Below are positions 1 through 5,494 of a DNA stretch of 5,498 nt, piece by piece. The DNA is from Euryarchaeota archaeon UBA538. Lineage in GTDB: Archaea > Thermoplasmatota > Poseidoniia > Poseidoniales > Thalassarchaeaceae. A program made the position numbers and the translations under genes. The stretch covers positions 7,695-13,192 of the forward strand of contig DALC01000039.1 in the NCBI GenBank assembly GCA_002499325.1. The letters run 5' to 3'. The notes under the pieces were generated by a model. The model had not been told where the DNA came from and did not search any database. It saw only the letters and a list, made by a program, of their open reading frames with translations. Position 1 is the first letter of the stretch, and each line of letters begins with the position of its first letter.

Positions 1-1
1 C

Positions 2-334
2 AGCTTCAAGGCGCTCCTCTTCAACATGGAGAATAACGAAGTTGTCGATGGATATGTATCCGATGTTTCTGAATACGGAGCATTCGTAAGGATTGGACCC
101 GTCGAGGCACTACTCCACAAATCACAAATTTTAGATGAACCAATTCAGGTTAACATGGGCATTAGGAGAATTGAGGGGGCTCAATCTGGGAAGCACATAG
201 AAGAAGGGTCCCATGTACGCTCCAGGGTAGTTTCCAAAGCTATCAATCAGAACGACCCGAGGGCAAGTAAGATTGGTCTTAATTGTAAGATGGACGGGCT
301 CGGCGCCGCTGGTTGGATTACGGAGAATGATTGA
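2..334 (+). CDS. rpo7: DNA-directed RNA polymerase subunit Rpo7 (E'), 3' part
   Basis: This is the C-terminal part of archaeal Rpo7 (RpoE1, the homologue of eukaryotic Rpb7), which with Rpo4 forms the stalk of RNA polymerase and binds emerging RNA. The reading frame is open from base 2, so the gene enters from outside the window. About 110 residues of a protein normally near 185-190 are present, so the N-terminal domain is missing. What remains is the S1/OB-fold RNA-binding domain: it opens with FKALLF and continues with VVDGYVSDVSEYGAFVRIGP and LLHKSQI. It ends in the typical KIGLNCKMDGLG...WI tail. The ATG at 26 lies inside this conserved stretch and is not the true start. The stop is 1 nt before spt4, and rpo7-spt4 is a well-known archaeal pair. 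Identification is firm; only the upstream extent is unknown. Confidence 0.95.
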   Translation, partial: SFKALLFNMENNEVVDGYVSDVSEYGAFVRIGPVEALLHKSQILDEPIQVNMGIRRIEGAQSGKHIEEGSHVRSRVVSKAINQNDPRASKIGLNCKMDGLGAAGWITEND

Positions 335-335
335 A

Positions 336-554
336 ATGGCCAAGCAACCATTTGCATGTGGCGAATGTAATCAGATTCTCCCTGAGCCAGATAACAAAAA
401 TGACCCAGTAATATGCCCTCATTGCCCTAACTCTCCTGTAACTACTGATTGGCAAGGATTTGTAGTAATTCTTAATCCAGGCAGATCAGAAGTCGCCAAG
501 AGGCTCAATATTACGAGGCCGGGTAATTATGCTCTGAAAGTCAACATCAGGTAG
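336..554 (+). CDS. spt4: Transcription elongation factor Spt4 (RpoE'')
   Basis: Spt4 is the small zinc protein that pairs with Spt5 (NusG-like) and helps RNA polymerase stay processive. The 72-residue product has the two zinc knuckles CGEC (about residues 8-11) and CPHC (about 27-30). The signature C-terminal half follows: DWQGFVVILNPGRSEVAKRL, then RPGNYALKV. Archaeal Spt4 is usually slightly over 60 residues; the extra length here is a polar linker between the knuckles (PEPDNKND). I chose ATG 336 because it gives MAKQPFACGEC, close to the usual N-terminus, and leaves 1 nt after the rpo7 stop. A GGAG at 322-325 sits 10 nt upstream. An in-frame ATG at 327 would overlap rpo7 and add three residues. 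It is translated as part of the rpo7-spt4-rps24e-rps27ae operon. Confidence 0.95.
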   Translation: MAKQPFACGECNQILPEPDNKNDPVICPHCPNSPVTTDWQGFVVILNPGRSEVAKRLNITRPGNYALKVNIR

Positions 555-558
555 GTGA
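554..558 (+). promoter_or_regulatory. Shine-Dalgarno site of rps24e
   Basis: GGTGA lies 4 nt before the ATG at 563 and begins on the last base of the spt4 stop codon. It matches the archaeal anti-Shine-Dalgarno sequence and fixes the rps24e start, showing that this cistron has its own ribosome entry within the operon. Confidence 0.6.
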
Positions 559-562
559 GTAA

Positions 563-880
563 ATGCAAGTAATTGATAGAAAAGATAACCCACTGCTAAA
601 CAGGGTCGAAATTAGATTCGTTTGGGACCACCCTAATTCTCCCACTCCCGATCTTTCACAGATGGTTTCTGCCGCTGCTAAGGTCGAACCCGGCTCAAAG
701 GAAGAGCTTATCTTCATCAAGAACGTTTCAACTAGGTTTGGAATGCCAAGAACTACTGGACTGGCACTCGTATACTCTACAGAGGAAGCATCGACTATCG
801 AGCCAGATTTCATAGTTGAGAGGCACAAGAAGGTCAGAGGAGATGACCCAACTGCTGACGGAGAAGGGGGGGATGAGTGA
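563..880 (+). CDS. rps24e: Small ribosomal subunit protein eS24
   Basis: eS24 is a small-subunit ribosomal protein shared by archaea and eukaryotes and absent from bacteria. The 105-residue product shows the family pattern from its first residues: [19 protein letters not shown], a proline-rich turn ([11 protein letters not shown]), and an [20 protein letters not shown] core. It ends with the conserved [12 protein letters not shown]. The last roughly 15 residues ([13 protein letters not shown]) are an acidic tail beyond the conserved fold, common in acidic proteomes and probably disordered. The ATG at 563 follows a GGTGA site and is the only sensible start. It lies 8 nt after spt4 and overlaps rps27ae by one base. 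Many euryarchaea carry a DUF359-family gene between spt4 and rps24e; none is present here. Confidence 0.95.
   Translation: MQVIDRKDNPLLNRVEIRFVWDHPNSPTPDLSQMVSAAAKVEPGSKEELIFIKNVSTRFGMPRTTGLALVYSTEEASTIEPDFIVERHKKVRGDDPTADGEGGDE
866..872 (+). promoter_or_regulatory. G-rich ribosome binding site of rps27ae
   Basis: A run of seven G ends 7 nt before the ATG at 880, inside the last codons of rps24e. It is the best candidate ribosome binding site for rps27ae and favours the ATG at 880 over the in-frame GTG at 877. Confidence 0.45.
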
Positions 881-1077
881 TGTCAGACAGCCCGAATGCA
901 AACTCGAAGTGGTCAAAATACAAGGTCGAAGATGACAAATTAGTACGAGGCGAGTTCTGTCCCGACCCTAGGTGCGGTCCAGGTATTTTCCTAGCTGTTC
1001 ACAAAGATCGCAAATCGTGTGGCAAGTGCGGATACACACTCTTGAACGATGGAAAAGAAGCTCACAAGAACTTCTGA
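880..1077 (+). CDS. rps27ae: Small ribosomal subunit protein eS31 (S27ae)
   Basis: This is the archaeal homologue of the ribosomal part of eukaryotic ubiquitin-S27a, a zinc-ribbon protein of the 30S head. The 65-residue product contains the hallmark [21 protein letters not shown]. The second knuckle is CGKC as usual. The first reads CPDPRC, with four residues between the cysteines, where the archaeal members I know have CPRC or CPKC. The human protein also has four (CPSDEC). A polar C-terminal tail of about 12 residues (ending EAHKNF) follows the ribbon. The start is ATG 880, which overlaps the rps24e stop in a TGATG arrangement typical of translational coupling. The 3' end overlaps the opposing propeller gene by 16 nt. 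In many archaea KEOPS genes (kae1-bud32) follow; here the operon ends. Confidence 0.95.
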   Translation: MSDSPNANSKWSKYKVEDDKLVRGEFCPDPRCGPGIFLAVHKDRKSCGKCGYTLLNDGKEAHKNF

Positions 1078-2042
1078 TCATCGCCCTCAAAAATTTTCCA
1101 AGTACCACTGTTGGTCAGTACTATATTGTTGAATAGAGATATTCCTACCTCATTCCTTCCGAAGGTACTCAGTCTCCCATTAGAGAAATATCCATCATGC
1201 CTCCATCCTGTCCATTTCCACCCTCCCTCGCAAGGGAACACATCCATGACAGGTCCGGGAACTCTGAAAATGGCTGGATTCGAATTCAGGTCATTCATTA
1301 TGGCTACATTCTTGCCATGTAGCATTATTATCCATCCGGAATCCTGATCATATCTAACGTCATGTACCCTATCTGGGAGGTTTGATAGAATACCATTATT
1401 TATCTCATGTCCGGTAGCCATCGAGATAACCGAGTAACCTCCAGATGATGAGAATGCATATATTTCATCCTCCTTTAGTAGGAGGGAAACAATCGAATCA
1501 ATTCCAACTAAGTCTTCAAGCTCTCTCCACCGGGGATATGGTGACCTCCAAATCTCACTCGCGTTCCCGTCTATCATGTATATACCAGAACCAAGACAAG
1601 CAAAAACGATATTTCCATCAACCATACACATAGCTAGAGGCTCGGACTGCAGTTCTCTGGTCCAAGAGGCAGATTTACTTACTGAATGATCAACATCTCC
1701 ATTTTCCGAGCCATCAGAGTCTGAGTTAGCAGATTCCCATTTTTCACCCAATGGAAATGAGCCCATGTAGGCCTTCCTCATACTTCTGTCAACCCACGAG
1801 CCAATCCAATGATCGGAGCTAACGACCCCACACGATGAAACTCCTGGAAATGGATACATCGCTCCCTCATTCACCTGCTCATTCTGACTATCGATTTCCA
1901 GCATTTGCCCGTCCGAGCCGACTATCATAGAGTGCTCTCCCCCTCTATCAATCCTGATAGGATTGAACCCTATGTCATCGACCATACTGAATCCCCGGCA
2001 AGACTCTACTGCTTGAAGGTGTGGCTGTAATATTGAATACAT
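1062..2042 (-). CDS. Hypothetical beta-propeller-like protein
   Basis: I do not recognise a named family. The 326-residue product has repeated modules of short beta strands with glycine and aromatic turns, as in WD40/PQQ-type propellers. They lie at about residues 34-50 ([14 protein letters not shown]), 137-157 (ending GSGIYMID), 184-213 ([17 protein letters not shown], then ATGHE), 226-250 ([15 protein letters not shown]) and 264-317. A low-complexity Ser/Asp/Asn stretch at about 103-118 may be a disordered loop. There are no transmembrane segments or signal peptide, so it is probably cytoplasmic; no catalytic residues stand out. The start is uncertain. ATG at 2042 leaves only 18 nt to the divergent dtdA start, while the internal ATG at 1985 (residue 20, preceded by GGGGA) would leave 75 nt for promoters. 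The gene ends inside rps27ae on the opposite strand. That it is a real gene is likely; its role is unknown. Confidence 0.75.
   Translation of the reverse strand: MYSILQPHLQAVESCRGFSMVDDIGFNPIRIDRGGEHSMIVGSDGQMLEIDSQNEQVNEGAMYPFPGVSSCGVVSSDHWIGSWVDRSMRKAYMGSFPLGEKWESANSDSDGSENGDVDHSVSKSASWTRELQSEPLAMCMVDGNIVFACLGSGIYMIDGNASEIWRSPYPRWRELEDLVGIDSIVSLLLKEDEIYAFSSSGGYSVISMATGHEINNGILSNLPDRVHDVRYDQDSGWIIMLHGKNVAIMNDLNSNPAIFRVPGPVMDVFPCEGGWKWTGWRHDGYFSNGRLSTFGRNEVGISLFNNIVLTNSGTWKIFEGDDQKFL
2028..2034. promoter_or_regulatory. Candidate TATA element between divergent genes
   Basis: TAATATT, the most AT-rich stretch near the dtdA start, is centred about 30 nt upstream of ATG 2061. That is where an archaeal TATA box would sit for a leaderless or nearly leaderless dtdA-proline dehydrogenase transcript. 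On the other strand (AATATTA) it is about 46 nt from the alternative propeller start at 1985, so it could serve both directions. This rests on position and composition only. Confidence 0.3.
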
Positions 2043-2060
2043 GGCTCCCCTGCGAGAAAT

Positions 2061-3005
2061 ATGGCGACACTGATTCTATGTTCCGAGTCCGATGATGCAT
2101 CGGTTAACCTACGAGACTCGTTACTCAGGGCCTCTGAGTGGGGTGAAGAGGAGTTTTACTCCCATGGTCGCGTAGTGAAACACCTGATTTCTGATGTCCA
2201 CATCCTATCTATTGAAAATATCCACGTCCATGCAGACTCCATAGATTTGACTCATGAAAAAGAGGTCTCTTGTGAAATAAACGAAGTCCTAGTCCTTTCT
2301 AGGCATGTATCTTCAACAGACACTCCTGCAATAACCCTGCATGCTATCGGATTACCTGGTATTTATCCGCCTGGAATGCCTGGGAAATCAGGCGGTATCA
2401 ACGGACAATTGGTCCCTCCATCTCCGAGGTTTGCATCACTGTACAGGGAAATGTTGAAGGAGGCACGAGAGAAAAGATTGGATGAATATTTTGACCTCAC
2501 ATTGGAGGCAACACATCACGGACCAGTTCTAGAATCTCCTACTCTCTACATCGAGATAGGATCTACACAGTCTGACTGGAGTAGAGAAGATGCGCTCAAC
2601 CTGTGGGCCAGTGTTCTTTGCAAAGTGCTGGGCCTGAATGGTAGTACTCCACTGGGTGAGTGGAAAGGAAAAGGGAATGTCATGGTCGGGCTTGGAGGGG
2701 GGCATTATGCACCTAGGCACAAAGCAGTGGTGGAGAAGGGAAACATCTGGTTAGGCCATGTTTTGGCAGGCTATTCGCTAGATTTCGGTATGACTGAGGA
2801 TATTGCTGGCAGGAATTCAAATATTTTGTGGCAGGACTCCATTCTTTCAGCTATCGAATCCACTAAGCAAGCATTTCCTGGGGCAGACATATTCGTGCAT
2901 CTTGATCGGAAATCTTTCAAGGGCTGGCAAAGAGAAGAAATTAGGGATTTACTCGCTGAAAATGACATACTAATCCGTAGAGGTAAAGAGATCCCCCAAG
3001 AGTAA
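2061..3005 (+). CDS. dtdA: D-aminoacyl-tRNA deacylase, archaeal DTD2 type
   Basis: DtdA hydrolyses D-amino acids from mis-charged tRNA, such as D-Tyr-tRNA, and so protects translation; it is the DTD2 family of archaea and plants, unrelated in fold to bacterial Dtd. The 314-residue product shows the family motifs in order: SESDDASVNLRDSL (8-21), SRHVSS (80-85), EATHHGP (149-155), EIGST (165-169), GLGGGHYAPRH (210-220), GHVLAGYSLDF (232-242) and DRKSFKGWQR (282-291). The start at 2061 gives MATLILCSESDDASVN, aligned with the usual N-terminus. It is somewhat longer than typical members (about 270-290). The segment after SRH reads HAIGLPGIYPPG, where I expect H-x-x-GN, so that loop is divergent. 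It is followed after 2 nt by proline dehydrogenase, probably in the same operon. Confidence 0.93.
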   Translation: MATLILCSESDDASVNLRDSLLRASEWGEEEFYSHGRVVKHLISDVHILSIENIHVHADSIDLTHEKEVSCEINEVLVLSRHVSSTDTPAITLHAIGLPGIYPPGMPGKSGGINGQLVPPSPRFASLYREMLKEAREKRLDEYFDLTLEATHHGPVLESPTLYIEIGSTQSDWSREDALNLWASVLCKVLGLNGSTPLGEWKGKGNVMVGLGGGHYAPRHKAVVEKGNIWLGHVLAGYSLDFGMTEDIAGRNSNILWQDSILSAIESTKQAFPGADIFVHLDRKSFKGWQREEIRDLLAENDILIRRGKEIPQE

Positions 3006-3007
3006 TC

Positions 3008-3994
3008 GTGAAGTCTCGACTCCTCCTCGGGTTGTTAATGGCGTTCTTGGGGAAGCTGATAGTCGCGACTATGCCACTGGCTCCAAAACCAATAATCCGC
3101 ATGGTGGCGAGCAGATACGTAGCCGGGCCAAAGCTGGAGGATGCAATAACTACAATGAAAAGCCTCTCTTCTGAAGGGGCGTGTTTTACAGTTGATGTAC
3201 TCGGAGAGGAAATTACTTCTATTGATGAGGCTAACTTCTTCCTGAAAGAATACGCTCAACTAATCGACTCAATCAAAGAAAATAATATTGATGCCCATAT
3301 ATCGATTAAACCGACCGCCTTTGGACTATTGATCAACGAAGAATTAGCATTCGAAAATATCCTAAATATTACGAGAAAGGCCTCTGAAAACGATATTTTT
3401 GTAAGACTGGACATGGAAGATAGCAGAGTAACCGACTCAACAATTGAATTGATGATTAGGATTAGGTCTGAAGGGCTGAAAAATATTGGTGTAGTTCTGC
3501 AAGGGAGACTATTTCGAACCATCTCCGATATAGACAAGATATGCGAAGCAATAGGTCATAACTCAGACTTTAGGATTTGCAAGGGAATCTACCTTGAGCC
3601 AAAAGAAATAGCCCATACTGGATATAGAGAAATTGTTGATTCTACAAACATGGCAATCGAACATATGCTAAGAAACGGTGCATATACTGCAATAGCTTCT
3701 CATGACCATCCAGTGATTGAAAATTCTCTATCATTATTGGATAAGTACGGTCTCTCTCCCGATAGTGGCGATAGACCATTCTCAGGAAAGGGCCCGGGGT
3801 ATGAATTTCAGTTCCTATTAGGGGTGCGCGGAGACCTGAGGAGAAAACTAAACTCTGAAGGACACCTGACTAGGATATACGTCCCTTATGGTCAGCAATG
3901 GTATGAGTATGGGATAAGGAGATTGAATGAAAACCCAGAAGTTGCAACTCATGTCCTCAAGACCCTACTCATGCCATGGACAAACAGGAGATAG
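3008..3994 (+). CDS. Proline dehydrogenase, monofunctional (ProDH)
   Basis: FAD-dependent ProDH oxidises L-proline to pyrroline-5-carboxylate, the first step of proline breakdown, and passes electrons to quinones. The 328-residue product matches the short monofunctional PutB-like form. Family landmarks are RYVAG (36-40), FTVDVLGEE (60-68), SIKPTAFG (99-106, K101), VRLDMED (132-138, D135), VVLQ (162-165), RICKGIYLEP (189-198), YEFQFLLGVR (265-274) and RIYVPYGQQWYEYGIRRLNE (289-308). R304 and R305 correspond to the proline-carboxylate-binding arginine pair, Y291 and Y301 to active-site tyrosines. Usual QAY and KGAY are QGR and KGIY here. The N-terminal 24 residues are hydrophobic and may touch the membrane. 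GTG 3008 is chosen as start because it lies 2 nt after dtdA and gives the usual distance to RYVAG; ATG 3038 is the alternative. No pyrroline-5-carboxylate dehydrogenase gene lies in the window. Confidence 0.92.
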   Translation: MKSRLLLGLLMAFLGKLIVATMPLAPKPIIRMVASRYVAGPKLEDAITTMKSLSSEGACFTVDVLGEEITSIDEANFFLKEYAQLIDSIKENNIDAHISIKPTAFGLLINEELAFENILNITRKASENDIFVRLDMEDSRVTDSTIELMIRIRSEGLKNIGVVLQGRLFRTISDIDKICEAIGHNSDFRICKGIYLEPKEIAHTGYREIVDSTNMAIEHMLRNGAYTAIASHDHPVIENSLSLLDKYGLSPDSGDRPFSGKGPGYEFQFLLGVRGDLRRKLNSEGHLTRIYVPYGQQWYEYGIRRLNENPEVATHVLKTLLMPWTNRR

Positions 3995-3997
3995 CTA
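3992..3997. other. Back-to-back stop codons of convergent genes
   Basis: The palindrome TAGCTA supplies the proline dehydrogenase stop (TAG, + strand) and the zinc-ribbon gene stop (TAG, - strand) with no base between them. No separate terminator space exists, so each transcript must run into the antisense of the other gene before ending. Confidence 0.8.
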
Positions 3998-4603
3998 ACT
4001 CTTCACAACTGGATGAAGATACATTCTTCGTATGTCAGCAGCGACTCTCTTCCCTCTCAATGTCCTGCCCTCACCTGTATGGATTGCCCTAATTCTCCAT
4101 CTACGGCCATCTATCCTCATAACGGTGCCACAAGAGAACTCCTTCTCTGGATCGCAGTCAATTGTCGAAGCAGTACTAGTCTCTTCATCTGTGAGGGTAA
4201 TCTTGACAACGCATGTATTCTTATTCACTGCCCACATTGAGACTATTTCCTCAGCTTTACAAGACTTTACTGACATCTTATCTCCAATCTCTATCCTTGT
4301 TACAGACCAGAAAGAACCATCCCTTTCGAATAAATCTCCGACTGAAATAGACTCATCAGAATCCGACTCAACAAATACCGAGGAACTCTCTGACCCTTCA
4401 GAGAGAGTAGTCTTGATGCTCACGGAGGAGTTCGGCCTAAGTTTCAGTAGATGTACGACGGAGCATTCGACGCACCTTACCAAAAGATCCTCTCCTTTGC
4501 CCCTGGAAACTCTTTTCAGGATTTCATGTTCTGTCGTAGTCAAACATGTTGGACATTCAGTGACATCAGCGATAATATCGTCCTCATCGCCCACTCCGCT
4601 CAT
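3995..4603 (-). CDS. HVO_0476-family zinc-ribbon protein (COG1326-like)
   Basis: This resembles the archaeal zinc-finger family known from Haloferax HVO_0476, whose function is not established. Numbering from ATG 4603, the 202-residue product has an N-terminal zinc ribbon, CPTC (17-20) and CVEC (44-47), flanked by EHEILK and VRCVECSVVH. Two beta-rich repeats follow: a VGDLFERDGSFWSVTRIEIG segment at about 88-107, and one near the end with RRWRIRAIHTGEG and IRRMYLH. The conserved middle MWAVNKNTCVVKITL separates them. A Ser/Glu-rich linker (SEGSESSSVFVESDSDES) joins ribbon and body. I chose ATG 4603 because family members start shortly before the first CPxC. ATG 4672 would add 23 residues and overlap the divergent methyltransferase start by 13 nt. 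The stop codon directly abuts that of proline dehydrogenase. Nucleic-acid or protein binding through the ribbon is plausible but inferred. Confidence 0.85.
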   Translation of the reverse strand: MSGVGDEDDIIADVTECPTCLTTTEHEILKRVSRGKGEDLLVRCVECSVVHLLKLRPNSSVSIKTTLSEGSESSSVFVESDSDESISVGDLFERDGSFWSVTRIEIGDKMSVKSCKAEEIVSMWAVNKNTCVVKITLTDEETSTASTIDCDPEKEFSCGTVMRIDGRRWRIRAIHTGEGRTLRGKRVAADIRRMYLHPVVKS

Positions 4604-4659
4604 GTCTACCCGGCCCGAATGGGTCTCTTGAAGGCATCCTCGCAGACCAATCTTGAATA

Positions 4660-5475
4660 ATGATGCTTCCATCGCTGTTCATGACATCCGCCAATGATGG
4701 TTTCGGACTACCACAGATGTCAGAGGGAGAGATGTTGGAGAGACTACTTTCTGAAGATCCAGATAGGACCGATACTGAGCCTGAGATAGCTTCTTCTATC
4801 GGGGAGCAAATGCTGTTGATGGGACTTCGGACAATGCCTCGATCACTGAGGAGTAGAATAAGAGATATCGTATCACGAGTGCCACTTGGTAATGCCATAC
4901 TAGTCGGAGGAGGGATAGGGCATCTTTCTGCGTGGCTGTTCGATCTTTGGTGTGGCGATCCCTCTATTCCGGACAGTCCTTCAAGACCAAAGCCAGACTC
5001 CTTTATTATCGTCGAAGAAGGAGCTAGATTTGGAGTAATTATCGATAGACTAATCAGAAGATACAATGCAGAATCTTGGTCGAGAGTGATTGCTAAGCCG
5101 TGGATTGAGATAACTGCAGAAGTCACTAGTTGGTCTGCCGCCTCCGCATCATTACCGTCTTCGGCCAGGCCTAGTGATATTCCATTACCTGTATCTTTAG
5201 TAATCATAGATTTACCAGACTCAGACAGACCGGTGGCAGCATCCTCGGGATTTGATATACTTTCACCAGGTGGGATAATGATAGTACCGGAGCCAGAGGT
5301 CCCTACAGGCGACGTCGGCTTCCCGGTAGCCGGGGAAGAGCCTACAGAGGCCCAGTCCAAGGTTATTGCATTCAATCAATGGATTTCATTCATCAAAGAT
5401 GTTAGCGCTAATCATTCTGTTTCTTTCGTAGAACTATCAGGCGGTACACTGGCCATCATCCGACGTGTGACTTGA
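4660..5475 (+). CDS. Putative SAM-dependent (Rossmann-fold) methyltransferase
   Basis: The 271-residue product shows a class I methyltransferase layout. Residues 79-90 (AILVGGGIGHLS) look like the glycine-rich SAM-binding motif I. FIIVEEGARFGVIIDRLIRR (115-134) looks like strand 2 with the acidic residue that would hold the SAM ribose, followed by its helix. VSLVIIDLPD (178-187) resembles motif IV, LSPGGIMIVPEPEV (201-214) the strand-5 region, and FVELSGGTLAIIRR (256-269) the closing hairpin. This resembles small-molecule O-methyltransferases of the Methyltransf_24 type, but no substrate-specific signature is visible. The N-terminal 75 residues are acidic then helical and poorly typed. ATG 4660 is the first start; 4681, 4717 and 4732 are alternatives, the last preceded by GGGAG. 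It is divergent from the zinc-ribbon gene. Family assignment is moderate, substrate unknown. Confidence 0.7.
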   Translation: MMLPSLFMTSANDGFGLPQMSEGEMLERLLSEDPDRTDTEPEIASSIGEQMLLMGLRTMPRSLRSRIRDIVSRVPLGNAILVGGGIGHLSAWLFDLWCGDPSIPDSPSRPKPDSFIIVEEGARFGVIIDRLIRRYNAESWSRVIAKPWIEITAEVTSWSAASASLPSSARPSDIPLPVSLVIIDLPDSDRPVAASSGFDILSPGGIMIVPEPEVPTGDVGFPVAGEEPTEAQSKVIAFNQWISFIKDVSANHSVSFVELSGGTLAIIRRVT

Positions 5476-5484
5476 ATTTCTTGC

Positions 5485-5494
5485 ACATATATGT
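5485..5494. promoter_or_regulatory. AT-rich palindrome, possible TATA element or next gene start
   Basis: ACATATATGT is a perfect 10-base palindrome in the 23-nt tail after the methyltransferase stop. It could be a TATA box for a gene beyond the window. Its ATG at 5491 could also be the start of the next coding region (MS...). The window ends too soon to decide. Confidence 0.25.

Noticed and set aside
547..828. Minus-strand frame opposite rps24e
   Set aside because: eS24 is unmistakable on the plus strand; the antisense product has no family features.
1088..1100. CAAAAATTTTCC as a transcription terminator for the ribosomal operon
   Set aside because: It has only four T on the plus strand, no stem-loop, and lies within the opposing coding region. 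It is too weak to annotate as a terminator.
1111..1347. Short plus-strand frame inside the propeller gene
   Set aside because: It has no motifs and no supporting start signal, and it lies opposite a longer frame with repeated strand-like modules.
2771..2968. Minus-strand frame inside dtdA
   Set aside because: It lies opposite the conserved DtdA C-terminal domain and has no recognisable motif.
421..4101. Similar strings CCCTAAYTCTCC near 424, 632 and 4087 as a dispersed repeat
   Set aside because: The first two encode C/H-PNSP in unrelated proteins and the third is antisense to another gene. At about 12 bases with no conserved flanks, chance is the simplest explanation.
4032..4631. 199-codon open frame on the plus strand opposite the zinc-ribbon gene
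   Set aside because: The minus-strand product has clear CPTC/CVEC knuckles and family motifs. The plus frame is Ser/Thr/Leu-rich and lies in the same third-base-to-third-base register, so it is a shadow.
4584..5375. 263-codon open frame on the minus strand opposite the methyltransferase gene
   Set aside because: Its translation is Ser/Gly/Pro/Ile-rich without recognisable motifs, and it covers nearly all of a plus-strand gene with methyltransferase motifs. Its third codon positions face those of the plus gene, a register that stays open when the real gene has few Tyr, His and Gln codons.
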